Shown: in pieces, positions 26,504 through 36,855 of the stretch
Position numbering within the stretch: position 1 is the first letter of the stretch
Layout of the letters: the number at the start of each line of letters is the position of its first letter
Source of the DNA: Bugulina stolonifera
Taxonomy: Eukaryota; Bryozoa; Gymnolaemata; Cheilostomatida; Bugulidae
NCBI GenBank assembly: GCA_935421135.1
Contig: OW285195.1
Span: forward strand, 13,716,158 to 13,780,157
Direction: 5' to 3'
DNA length: 64,000 bases
Translations under genes and position numbers: made by a program
Notes under the pieces: generated by a model
The model's input: the letters and a program-made list of their open reading frames with translations, nothing else
What the model was told of the DNA's origin: nothing
The model's database searches: none

Positions 26504-26890
26504 TCAAGACGAAAAACCACTTAACCTGTGGAAATACCGCTAAGCCTAGGGCAACACCACTTAACCTAGGAGAAAACACAACCTAACCTAGAAGAAACAC
26601 AACCTAGCCTCAGCTATGGGAGACACCATCTAGGTTGGGTGACCTTTCTGGCCCAGGGAAGTCACCATCTCTGGCCAAGGGGAAACACCACCACTAGCCC
26701 ATGGAGAAACACCACCTAGGGGAATACCAACGCTCAATATCTCAGTAAGGGAGTGGAATAGGTTGTTCTGTAATAGCAGAATTAAGTGACTCAAGGATGA
26801 TAAATAGTATTACAAGATATATATTTTATATAGATATAAAGTATGCACCAATTTCTTATAACAATATATTACATAGTGCAGCAATAAAAG
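26504..26890 (+). repeat. RXR 3' UTR with degenerate CCTAGG/ACACCAC repeats and poly(A) signal
   Basis: Immediately after the TAA, 26515-26730 is built of imprecise roughly 20-30-bp repeats mixing AACCTAGG, GAAACACCACC and AACACAACCTA. An AATAAA at 26883-26888 could be the poly(A) signal. A second lies in the AATAAATAATAA run near 27225. These repeats do not resemble the exon 5 array. Confidence 0.6.
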
Positions 26891-27641
26891 ATATGAATAT
26901 GGTATATTACAATGTACAGTTTGGTTAGATAAATAAGCTATACTGCCACATTATTTTATAGATGCACAAAATCTCAATTGAATTCTGTATATAAGTATGT
27001 GTATGAACCAGTATAATATACAACTTCAGGTACACATACAACTGGTTTTTATATTGTGCCATGGTTTTAAAAAAAATATATAAGATTATACCCAGTATTG
27101 GATTTGCAATTATGTACAATGTACATGTATGTACCAAAAGGTTTGATCAAAATATGTAATTGTATTTCATTATGTTATATGTATGATATTGTATTTACAG
27201 CAGCATTGTTGTGCTCTGTAATTTGAATAAATAATAATTACTGCTTGAAATGTAGAGATTCACTTTTTTGATAATTTGTCTAAGGCTTGTTCATTCAACC
27301 ATTTTAGTAGTAAATAAAACAGCTTTCCTTGAGGGAATGTACTCTCCAGTCTCCACTGGGCTAGTGATTGTGGCAGAATTTGGATCGCCTGGTCTGGTGA
27401 AGGAAAATATTTTTGTCAGCATTTTATATGACATGCTGCAATAGGCACATGCATATTTGTGTCTATGATATAAGGCTGCTTGTTGTACACATTCAATAAT
27501 CAAACTATGTGTATATTAGCCTATTTTTCTTTCATGATCTATTTTTTCACATAATTTTTAGTTGACTACATCGTGGTGCTATGTGAAACTCACTCCCAGT
27601 AATTGCAGACATATATATGTATGCTCTGTACTAGTCACCAG

Positions 27642-28784
27642 CAGGGCTTAAAGTGTAAAATTTTTTTTACAGGAACGCATCAACATTACTTTTACAGGAA
27701 CGCATCAACATTACTTTTACGGGAACGCATCAACATTACTTTTACAGGAACGCATCAACATTACTTTTACAGGAACGCATCAACATTACTTTTACAGGAA
27801 CGCATCAACATTACTTTTACAGGAACGCATCAACATTACTTTTACAGGAACGCATCAACATTACTTTTACAGGAACGCATCAACATTACTTTTACAGGAA
27901 CGCATCAACATTACTTTTACAGGAACGCATCAACATTACTTTTACAGGAACGCATCAACATTACTTTTACAGGAACGCATCAACATTACTTTTACAGGAA
28001 CGCATCAACATTACTTTTACAGGAACGCATCAACATTACTTTTACAGGAACGCATCAACATTACTTTTACAGGAACGCATCAACATTACTTTTACAGGAA
28101 CGCATCAACATTACTTTTACAGGAACGCATCAACATTACTTTTACAGGAACGCATCAACATTACATGACTTTCACTATCAAACAGGAAGTCCGCTTATAT
28201 CTGGCTAAATTCAAAGAAGTAGCACATCGATAAGATGTTTTTACAATAAATATTTTTTCCCAACTTCTGTTCTCCGTGTTTAAACAAACATTTAATAAAT
28301 ATAATAGTTATATCTACATTTCTGTTTAGGAGAGTGGTATTGAGCCAGTGTTGGAAGGTGCTTGCAAAAATGTTTGAGAAGTGTAGATTTGTCTCCCTTG
28401 TTTTCCTGTCCATATTCAAAATGTTATGTATTTTTGAGTAAACAGTAGTACTAATTGAATCTTCTAATACAAAAATGTTTGCCACACATATTGCCACCAA
28501 ATTTTCATGTGTTAACGTGTAGGAGATACTAATATTAAAATGAAAAAAACTTTAGACACCCATTAATGACCCTATTCAATTGAGTAAGTTAGCGACCTAT
28601 CAACGTTTCGAGTGAGGGCGGTCTGACTAGCTGTAGTTAGTAAGGGAGCTATACCATTCCTAAAACAACTAGTTGACTAGCTAATGTACTGGAAATGCAA
28701 CCGGAACGCGTTCCTGTAAGAATAGCTCTAATAAATTCTTACCAGAACGGCGTTCCGGTGCGTTCCGGTACACTTTAAGCCCTG
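27642..28784. mobile_element. hAT-type non-autonomous element with internal minisatellite
   Basis: The termini CAGGGCTTAAAGTGTA (27642-27657) and its exact inverse (28769-28784) are 16 of 16 identical. They are flanked by the perfect 8-bp duplication GTCACCAG at 27634-27641 and 28785-28792. This is diagnostic of a hAT-type insertion. The right subterminal zone has repeated GGAACGC words in inverse orientation. The left zone is a 25-bp minisatellite containing the same GGAACGC word. No transposase is present. The element lies between RXR and SLC33A1. Confidence 0.9.
27671..28165. repeat. 25-bp minisatellite, 20 copies
   Basis: The unit is AGGAACGCATCAACATTACT followed by TTTAC. Copies start every 25 bp from 27671 to 28146, with one visible variant (GGGAACGC, third copy). 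The units are otherwise nearly identical. Because 25 is not a multiple of 3 and no frame has a stop, the array is open in all plus frames and makes a spurious 201-codon ORF (27603-28208). Confidence 0.97.
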
Positions 28785-28792
28785 GTCACCAG

Positions 28793-31016
28793 CACGTTCA
28801 ATTTGCTGTGGCTGTAGACTGGAGCGCCCCAAACATGACTCCAAGTGATAAGCAAGCTGATCATACAATCATGTAAGAGGACGTTGTTCTCTCCCTTGAG
28901 ATAAAGCAAGCGAGTAGACACGCCCACAACTAATTAGCCTTAGCACCAAGAGAGAACGCACCCGAATTGGTAACTGAATGTCATGTTATTTCAGTGTACG
29001 CTGCTATCCGGTACTAAAATAATTGGGTATTTCTTGGCCAATAGTACAGCCGAATGAGGAAATGGCGACATGTTATTGGCTGACACTAGCCCTTGACATT
29101 TTTTTTATTGCCAATGCAACGTATCCTATACTGTAAATTATGGAGTTACAACTGAAACTCAGCAGATGCGTTTGACTCTAGCTTACTCTATGCTTACCAA
29201 TTAATAATATTCTTTAAAATTCAAACAAAGCTTTATTTATAATTAAAGTTATTATCATTTGTTTTATGTTTTGAACCCACAGCTAACTTTAAAAATAGAA
29301 AATGAAGTAATAAAATTAATAAATAATATAATAACTTACTTAATTTTTATTTTAAATTTTAATTTAATGATCGATATATATAAAATAAAAATAATAATAA
29401 TTAATAATTTAATAGGTAAAATTTTATTTCAATTCAAATAGGGTCTACGTAGATAATACATATAATGTAGATAAGATATTTAATGAACCGCTGACACTAT
29501 CCACATCCACTCCTCTCTCAGTTTTGTAAAATACTGGTAGTATCAGTATGATGCCCATAGAACACTTATAGCCTACTAGTACCCCCATAGGACAATTAGT
29601 CACTCTCATTGGGCAATCTCAACTGGGATAATAAATGATTCACAAAGCAGCAAGTTTTAGGCACTGCAAAGTATAGTAATTTATATAACGTAGGATGAGA
29701 GTTAAGAGTATCAATATTTAATATATTTTTCGTTTCATGAATTAAATTTGCTGGGTAGTGGACAGCACAGATAATGCAAAACTAAATTTATTTAGATTGT
29801 CTGTGAATGGCCATTGCATTGTTGCTTGTGGTAGTGCAACTTTCAGGACGTTGTTCTAGGAAGAACGCTGTTGAGGTATTGATTACTACTTGCGTGAACA
29901 GAACTTGGGTGGCTCAATCTCTGAAAGTACGCCGGGGGTGTGTTTCGAGTAAATAATATTGATCATTCAAAGGCTTTTCATTACGCGACAGACCAAAAAC
30001 CTTACCTTAGGTTTGGTATTAATGGTATCCTCCGATCTGATTTGAAATTTCCAGCCGACTTCGAAAATGGAATTGAAGCAATATGAATATGGCATAGTTG
30101 AGGTCTCCAGAGTAAGCTAATCTTAAAGCTGCTGATTTACGAAAACCTGTGCTTATTTATTCAGCATATAGGGTGCTGAGTATGGTTATAGTAATAGTGG
30201 TAATGAACCGGTTTCACTATTACCAACAGTGTAAAACATTAAAATGGTCTAAGATGCAGCTGCTCATTTAACTGGGAGGCAACATGTAGCAGGTGCCTGT
30301 GAAACTTTAAAGCTGCAAGCATTGGTAACACAACGCTTTAAATCAGAGACGACCTCTTGCATAAGGTTTTAACAAGTCAGACTTTCTGCATCAGTTATTG
30401 AGAGAATAATGAGCCAGATAAACAGACTAAACTATTTATATCAAATTGAAAAAGTATACAGCTAAGTAAGGAGTAGTCGTGTTTCCACCATTTTAGTTTC
30501 GTTATTTATGTCTGCCACAATATAGTTTAGCCAGTTAGGAACTCTGTTTGATAGCGATCAAAGTGAATAGCTATGTAAGACTTTGTTCCAGTATGATAAG
30601 TACCTACTTGCCCTTTTATATAGCATTTCAGCGTTGATTTATTTAATGAAGTCATTAAACCGTTATGTGTTTCCCTAGATGGTATTGTGGCACATCAATT
30701 CCATTTTCCTTACATAGTAGGCCTACACATTTTCCTCAAATTGTATAGGCCTACTTCAGTTACAAGTACACAATTGTACGCTATAGTGATTTCATCTTAC
30801 ATTGTAGGCATTTAATATGTTTCTAATTTTACTTCTTCAGTTATACCGATGCCAGTCTAGTCACATATTAATATAATACTAACATAATGAAGACAGAAGA
30901 GGAACAACTCAGGCAAAGACATATCAGGGTATAGTTCAAAATGCTTGTGACCTATATTATATATTGTCACCTATAATATCTTCTTACCTATATTATATTA
31001 TTGTGACCTACTTATT
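28793..31016. other. Intergenic region with possible SLC33A1 promoter and first exon
   Basis: Two CCAAT-type words sit near 29035 and 29075. The region 29200-29440 is extremely AT-rich. At 30887-30928, ATG begins 14 open codons (MKTEEEQLRQRHIR) ending at a possible donor GTATAG. This would splice in phase 0 to the SLC33A1 exon at 38008. If so, intron 1 is about 7.1 kb and contains the retrotransposon. This exon is a conjecture. Confidence 0.35.
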
Positions 31017-31170
31017 CACTGGGTTTCCATGGTTCGAACTCAGTGCAGTTTAAGCTCAGCTCGAGCCATGGGATGACTCAGCTTGCAGTCATTTAGCGAG
31101 CTCAGTCAGTGTGTACTCTCAGTACGAAGACATGCGAGCTGGCTATATGCCAACGATTAGTGCGAGCTAT

Positions 31171-31833
31171 TGTAATGGTTTCTGTGATTTGGTGCGGTCG
31201 TCCTTGGACGACTATCGACCCAGAAATGAAGTGCCTATGAGTGGTAATAGGACTTCGCATTACATGAAAGATCGAGCGGTCTCAGTAGCCCAAATACTAC
31301 CAAAGACGACCCATCTGATCTCAAGTCCGACCTTCAGACTATACAGTGAAAGAGAGTAGTTCAACCTAGTAGGCGGTTCGCAAAGCGAATGACCTAGTAA
31401 AAGGAAGAGAAAGTCCCTGTATCAAGTATAGATGTGTCTTTATTGAAAGCCAAGTGTAGACTGAGACAATGAACAGTAAAACAGTGCCCTTTATATAGTA
31501 TAAGGACTTCCGGCCGACGTGACGTCGGGAAAAGACGACGTGTGGTCGTCCGGAAGTTGCGCAACAAGATGGCCGCCGGAAGCCCGACGGCCGACCCAAA
31601 ATAGGTCGGGTTCTACAAAAGTTGCTTATAATGGTCCAATTCATGTACAAAATGAATATCAATGGATTCTGAGAGGTCGGGCCTCTGTACATGGGTATAA
31701 AAGGCATTAAAAGACTTAGAAATAATCATACAATCATATATAACAATATAAGAGTAAAGTACAAGCAGATATATACATGTATGCACGCAATAATGAGTGT
31801 CAGATGTAAGATACGACTGGGCGTACCATCACA
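31171..31833 (-). repeat. 3' LTR of the gypsy element
   Basis: 663 bp, reading identically to the copy at 36856-37518. Ends are TGTAATGG and CCATCACA. The 113-codon minus-strand frame inside (31366-31707) occurs unchanged in both LTRs and is not a gene. Confidence 0.96.
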
Positions 31834-31850
31834 TAGCCCCCTCACACTAG
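31834..31850 (-). promoter_or_regulatory. Polypurine tract of the gypsy element
   Basis: Minus-strand GTGAGGGGGCTA lies directly upstream of the 3' LTR, the expected place for plus-strand DNA priming during reverse transcription. The core is short but correctly placed. Confidence 0.6.
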
Positions 31851-32692
31851 GTCATGGGTGTCTCTAGTGTCAAGTTAAGAAGGGTACGGTACAGTGTCTT
31901 AAGGGGGCGTCCTAGGGCGGCCATCAGTCCGTCTTCTTTTCTACTGGATTGGTCGGCGTCTGGTGTAGTTGTCACATTCTGGTAACGATACAGGTCGCCG
32001 TAACGGACTGGAGAACGTCTGGAGCGTTGGGACCGTCGAGGAAGGACATCGGGCTCTCTGGCTGGGGTCTCTCTAGTTGCTTCGGAGGGTGGAGTATCGA
32101 TGGACACCGGTGGCTGAGGGTCGGGAACTGGAGGTGGCGGTTCCGGATGGAGGGGAGGAGGTTCTGGTGCCAGTGTGGGAGGTTTGGGCATCCGGCGTAC
32201 ATGCCGTGGTGTAGGGCCTTCATCCTCTTCTTCAGGAGGTAACCGGGGGTAGGTGCGTGCTCCATGTTGGGCCGCATGGCCAGTTCTCTCGATCCGGGGA
32301 TCTGTCCCATAGGGTAGGGACAGGGCTTAAAAAGTTTGAGTCGTTCTCCACTCTGCACTGAACTCTGTCCCTGACACTCTATCAAGTAAGAGTGATCGGC
32401 GTGAGCTTTCTTGACTTCGTAGGGTCCTATAAATTTCTGTTGTAATTTAGGGTTCTCTCCTTTTCGCCGTCTGTAATTAGCCATCATTACTAAGTCTCCT
32501 TCGCGGAAGTGGGTGGCGAAGGAGGGCTCTTGGGCCCGCACCAAGGATTGGTCTTCCCGTAAGAGGTCGTGGGCAGCAGCCATGTTTTTGCGCACCTCTT
32601 GGGTGTATTCCTGCAGAGTGACGGCAGATGGGGAGGGTTGTGGGTGCTGTAGGTCATCCGGCAAGCGTAGCTCCCGTCCCATCATAAGGAAG
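31847..32692 (-). pseudogene. Displaced C-terminal end of the gypsy Pol (GPY/F and proline-rich tail)
   Basis: This continues the integrase C-terminus. A frame from 32685 holds GRELRLPDD, then FIGPYEVKKAH (GPY/F motif). Near 32245-32249 (a run of five G on the plus strand) the protein-like reading moves to another frame, with a proline-rich stretch, RRSQRSRRSPVRY and a stop at 31847. That last frame is the same as the main ORF, so the two shifts compensate. The breaks sit at G homopolymers (seven G at 32718-32724, five G at 32245-32249), so either mutation or base-calling error could cause them. Confidence 0.7.
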
Positions 32693-35600
32693 TTAGGAGT
32701 CTCCTTTGTGACGGAGTGGGGGGGTGGCCCGAATAGTCCTCAGGAGAGAAGGTAGGAGGAGGTCCCAGTCCGTAGTGTCTTCTCGGAGAAGTGCAGTCCG
32801 AAGAGCATCTCCCAGTGTCCGATTTCCCCGTTCCACTAGTCCGTTAGATTTAGGATGATAGGGGGTGGTAGTGGTTTTTCGGATTTTCCAGAGTCTACAT
32901 AATTCAACCATCAGCCGTGACTGGAACTGTGCTCCTTGGTCGGTGTGTACATGCTCGGGAAGTCCAAATCGACTAAATACCTGCTCGTCCAAAGTAGTGG
33001 CCACCGTAGGTGCCGTAGCATCGGGTAGAGGAATTGCCTCGGCCCACCGAGTAAAGTGGTCTATTAGTACCAGTATCCATCGATTTCCTCTGGGTGTCTG
33101 GGGGAGTGGTCCGACGAGGTCGATGGCTATCTTCTGCCAAGGGCGTCCTGCGTGCATCCGCCTCCTATTAGGGTTGGGAGAGAGTCGACTATTCTTGGCG
33201 GCCTGACAGACCTCACAAGAGGAGATGGCCTCGCGGATGTCTCTCTGCATCCCAGGCCAATACCAGCGCAGCGCCAGCCGGGCTAGTGTCTTCTGTACTC
33301 CAGTATGTGCGAGACTATGAGTTTGCCAGATGATCCCTTGACGTATCGTGCAGGGGCAAAGGTCAACCCAGTCGTCCCGGCTTTGTCGAATAGTTCGTAG
33401 TTGCAGGATACCTTGGTCGTTGATTCGCATGGCTCCTAGACGTTCATGCCAATGTTTAAGTTCGGGGCCTCCTTGCTCCAGAGTCAGGGGGTCTAGTGGG
33501 GCGTCATTCTGTACAGCAGTGTAGATCAGGGCCATAGTGGAGTCATCTTGAGATTGTTGCAGGAATAACTGGTTAGTCGGTTGGAGTGTGCATACGAGAG
33601 GGGACTCCCGGCTGGGTCCACCGTCTCTTTCTTCTATCCTCTTGCACTGTTTACATGGATCACAGATCCTCCGGCTCAGTCCATCGGCATTCCCGTGTCG
33701 GTTTCCCGCCCGATGCTCCAGGAGGTAATCGAACTCGGCGAGTATCTCTAGCCACCGAGCGACTTGGTGAGAAGGTTCCTTCCTTTGACTGAGCCATCTG
33801 AGGGAGGCATGGTCGGTACGCAGTCGGAACTGTCGTCCATATAGATAGGGCCGGAAGTGTTTCACAGCCTTGACGACGGCCAGAAGTTCCCGACGCGTAA
33901 CGCAATAATTGCGTTCCGCCGCGTCCAGTGTTTTGCTATAATATGCAATTACCCGTTCCCGTCCGTCTTGTATTTGAGATAAAACAGCGCCCACAGCTTC
34001 ATTGCTGGCGTCTGTGTCCAAGATGTAGGGTATTCGGGGGTTGGGATATCCTAACACGGGTGCCTGAAGAAGGCGGGACCTTAGATCCTCGAAGGCTACT
34101 TCTTCCTCTTCAGTCCAGCGCCAGGCCGAATTCTTAGAGGTGAGGACATGCAAGGGACGGGCGATTCTGGCAAAGTCTGCTATGTATTGTCTGTAGTATC
34201 CGACCATCCCGAGGAAAGCTTGCAACTGTTTGAGGTTAGAAGGTTGAGGCCATTCCCGTACGACCCGAACCTTGTCGGGGTCTGTGGAGGTGCCATCTCG
34301 GTGTACGACATGTCCCAAGTAATGGACCTGTGTCTGTAAGAGCTTGCACTTGCCTGGTTTGAGTTTGAGGCCGGCGGCCTGGAGGCGCTGAAAGACTTCT
34401 TCTAGTCGGGCTAAGTGAGTATCATAGTCGGGTGCCATGACGATGATGTCGTCCAGATATAACAGTAGTGTTTTCCAGTGCAGCCCCTGTAGGACTTTCT
34501 CCATTAGTCTCTGGAAGGTGGCGGGGGCGGATGTAAGTCCGAAAGGAAGGACTTTCCACTTCCAAAATCCGGACCGAGTCACGAAGGCGGCCTTCTCTCG
34601 TGCGTCTGCATCTAGGGGCACTTGCCAATACCCACTCGTGAGGTCGAGGGTGCTAAAGTACCTACTGCCGGCCAAGGCGTCCAGACTGTCATCTATCCGG
34701 GGCAGGGGGTATGCGTCCTGTGTAGTCACCGCGTTTAACTTGCGGTAGTCGATGCAGAATCGCCAAGTGCCATCTTTTTTCTTTACGAGGACTACGGGTG
34801 AACTCCAGGCCCCTTCAGCTGGCTCTATCAGCCCTCGGCGTGCCAACTTCTCGACCTGCCGTTTCGCCTCGGCCTCTTTCTCGGGTCCGAGTCGGTGGGG
34901 GGGCTGACGGATAGGCCGAGTCCCGACTTCTACCGGAATGGAGTGCTCCGCTAGGTGGGTCTGTCCGTGGTCATCCTCGTTGATACTGAAGATCGTGGAA
35001 TAACGACACAACAAGGCCTTCAATTTCTGTTGTTCTTCCGGTGTCTCGCACTGGGGAAGGGCCTTGTGGTACAGTTCCTGTAGATGATCCGGCACATCTC
35101 CTTGGGGTCCACCTCCTTTGTCAGGTGGCTTCGAGGAAGCTGTTTCTCCTTGTGCTGTGGTCTGCTGAGTCTCTATCTCGGCTGTTTGAACCTCAGTAAA
35201 TGTGCCTATAGTTGCTCCTGCCCGAAGGTGGAGGGTGCGGTCCGTGGGGTTCATACAACGGACAGGAATCTGCCCGGCCGAGTCGGTTCGACCGATGCTG
35301 TTAGCCACTAAGGGTCCGTTCTTAACGGGCTCCACCATCCCTGTGGTTGGAGCAGTAGGGGTCACAAGACACCCTTGAAGGATGGCCTCAGAATGAGGCG
35401 GTATGTTTTGCTGCCGTGGGGTCTGTACCCGACCGGAAAGGGGTCGCCCGTGTCGGTCTTTGCAGGGAATGTGCTTGCCGTCTATGATGACCTGAGGTTT
35501 CTGGAAGGTTAAGGTGCATTTGTTCTTGTGTAGGTAGGGAAGTCCCATGATGGCATCCTCCTGAATCTTCCCAACTAGGAAGTCCTCTTCGGTCGGAGGA

Positions 35601-36535
35601 AGTCCAGGTAATTTCACTGGCAATGTAGTCTCGCCTTCGAAGGGGAGTGGAGATCCGTCGGCCATCACACCGTGCGTCTTGGTCTGTCGCATCTTCTTCT
35701 TCTTGCTTGGGGGTAGTCGATCATGGACCTTTTTATTCAACAAGTTGGTGCTGGTGTCGACCAAGAACCGAGTCGGCCGTCCAGCTACTGTTCCCTCTAA
35801 GTAGTGGCCGGTAGGGACGGGTTCTATAGAGTCCAGGGCATGAAACCTGTTTGCCAAAGGGAGTGGTTGCACCCGCCGGTTTTTCCTGCGTGGGTGGCGT
35901 TTCCCGGGTATCCAGTTGTCTTCCGGTTCCCGAGGAGTTTTGTCTGGAGTATGCCCATTTCTGTCGGGGCTGGTTGACGTCCTAATCTCGACGGCTGGCT
36001 CTTTGATTTCCGCCTTTGGTGGTTGTCCGTTGCTTGATAGCTGCTTGCCGATAGCATAATAAGCACGACTGTCCTGAAGGGCCCGGCTCAGGGTGGTCGG
36101 GTTGGTGATCATCAAGTGTTCCATCAAGGATGTGTCTTGCAGGGTACTGCAGAAGGTTTCGGTTGACCATTTCTCCAGGGTCGACTCGGGCACCTCGGGG
36201 TAACCGATGGTTAACAACTTACCGATTAAGTCGGCATGTTCCTGAAGGGACCGGTATGGTCCTTGTTTGACGTGTTTGATTTGTCGCCGTGCGGCCGAGG
36301 CCGTGAGGCTATACTGATTTTGTAGGGTGAGAAAGACAGCTTCAACCGTGTCGGCTCGTCCGAGGTCCCGGGTAGGACCGTGGAGGGCCTCCCGGAGGTG
36401 AAGGAGACTATGTCGTGGGTTCCAACCCTTGGTTCGGGTTATATATTTGAACCTTTTGATGAAGAAGTGTACGTCTCCTTCTCCGTTAAAAGTGGGCTTC
36501 TCACCCGAGTCGGGGTATTCTTGGTAATGTGTCAT
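32693..36535 (-). CDS. Gag-Pol polyprotein of the gypsy retrotransposon
   Basis: A single 1280-codon frame. Residues about 1-240 are a capsid-like Gag without a CCHC zinc knuckle. Retropepsin follows, with catalytic Asp260 in FLVDTSTN and a flap-side AIMG at 328-331; the usual D-T/S-G is D-T-S here. Reverse transcriptase spans about 565-745, with YLDD at 693-696. RNase H has DTDAS (about 840), RREL, RTDHAS and NADGLS. The integrase has a zinc module (HSLAH, then CEVC) and catalytic Asp1139, Asp1199 and Glu1235. No frameshift separates gag from pol. The frame ends early in the integrase C-terminus at 32693 because of a one-base shift near 32718. Otherwise the enzyme motifs are intact. Confidence 0.95.
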   Translation of the reverse strand: MTHYQEYPDSGEKPTFNGEGDVHFFIKRFKYITRTKGWNPRHSLLHLREALHGPTRDLGRADTVEAVFLTLQNQYSLTASAARRQIKHVKQGPYRSLQEHADLIGKLLTIGYPEVPESTLEKWSTETFCSTLQDTSLMEHLMITNPTTLSRALQDSRAYYAIGKQLSSNGQPPKAEIKEPAVEIRTSTSPDRNGHTPDKTPREPEDNWIPGKRHPRRKNRRVQPLPLANRFHALDSIEPVPTGHYLEGTVAGRPTRFLVDTSTNLLNKKVHDRLPPSKKKKMRQTKTHGVMADGSPLPFEGETTLPVKLPGLPPTEEDFLVGKIQEDAIMGLPYLHKNKCTLTFQKPQVIIDGKHIPCKDRHGRPLSGRVQTPRQQNIPPHSEAILQGCLVTPTAPTTGMVEPVKNGPLVANSIGRTDSAGQIPVRCMNPTDRTLHLRAGATIGTFTEVQTAEIETQQTTAQGETASSKPPDKGGGPQGDVPDHLQELYHKALPQCETPEEQQKLKALLCRYSTIFSINEDDHGQTHLAEHSIPVEVGTRPIRQPPHRLGPEKEAEAKRQVEKLARRGLIEPAEGAWSSPVVLVKKKDGTWRFCIDYRKLNAVTTQDAYPLPRIDDSLDALAGSRYFSTLDLTSGYWQVPLDADAREKAAFVTRSGFWKWKVLPFGLTSAPATFQRLMEKVLQGLHWKTLLLYLDDIIVMAPDYDTHLARLEEVFQRLQAAGLKLKPGKCKLLQTQVHYLGHVVHRDGTSTDPDKVRVVREWPQPSNLKQLQAFLGMVGYYRQYIADFARIARPLHVLTSKNSAWRWTEEEEVAFEDLRSRLLQAPVLGYPNPRIPYILDTDASNEAVGAVLSQIQDGRERVIAYYSKTLDAAERNYCVTRRELLAVVKAVKHFRPYLYGRQFRLRTDHASLRWLSQRKEPSHQVARWLEILAEFDYLLEHRAGNRHGNADGLSRRICDPCKQCKRIEERDGGPSRESPLVCTLQPTNQLFLQQSQDDSTMALIYTAVQNDAPLDPLTLEQGGPELKHWHERLGAMRINDQGILQLRTIRQSRDDWVDLCPCTIRQGIIWQTHSLAHTGVQKTLARLALRWYWPGMQRDIREAISSCEVCQAAKNSRLSPNPNRRRMHAGRPWQKIAIDLVGPLPQTPRGNRWILVLIDHFTRWAEAIPLPDATAPTVATTLDEQVFSRFGLPEHVHTDQGAQFQSRLMVELCRLWKIRKTTTTPYHPKSNGLVERGNRTLGDALRTALLREDTTDWDLLLPSLLRTIRATPPLRHKGDS

Positions 36536-36834
36536 GATAGAGTAGAAAACTGCTTCGATTTAGTAGGCCGTGTCGGCCTAGTCGGCGTACTGAGTACCGT
36601 CGATCTGTTCTGGGTCCGAGGTCGGTCTTTGATCGAAGATCCGACGTAGGTCGGGCTACATCCAGCGGAACCACGAGAATTATGGGTGCACTTTAGCGTT
36701 TGTCACCTTCTCGTATCCAAGGTTCCCGGGTCCGAGTCCTTAATCGCCGTCGAAGTATTGAAGAATGAGGTCGGTCGGGTTACCCGAGGCCGAGGTCACC
36801 TTCCTTCGCTTCGTATCGTAAGAGTACGACCTTA

Positions 36835-36854
36835 GAATCCCACCGCTGCCACCA
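36835..36854 (-). promoter_or_regulatory. Primer-binding site, tRNA-Leu type
   Basis: The plus strand reads GAATCCCACCGCTGCCACCA, one base from the 5' LTR. This equals the 3' end of eukaryotic tRNA-Leu (the AAG/UAG isoacceptors) with its added CCA. The minus-strand RNA would therefore pair with that tRNA over 20 nt. Confidence 0.88.
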
Positions 36855-36855
36855 A

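Noticed and set aside
27671..28165. CRISPR-like array
   Set aside because: Units are directly abutting with no unique spacers, in animal DNA. It is a minisatellite. The same applies to 24470-25180 and 61548-61674.
27603..28208. 201-codon ORF with a 25-residue repeat
   Set aside because: It is translation of a 25-bp minisatellite with no stops in any plus frame, inside a hAT-type element. It has no gene structure.
31028..31040. tRNA gene suggested by a GGTTCGAAC B-box-like word
   Set aside because: No A box, acceptor stem or anticodon arm. The word is part of the inverted terminus.
31366..31707. 113-codon ORF, repeated at 37051-37392
   Set aside because: It lies entirely within the LTR and appears twice only because the LTRs are identical.
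32693..32760. Programmed frameshift in the gypsy element
   Set aside because: Programmed shifts in this group occur between gag and pol, not within the integrase C-terminus. The site is a plain homopolymer.
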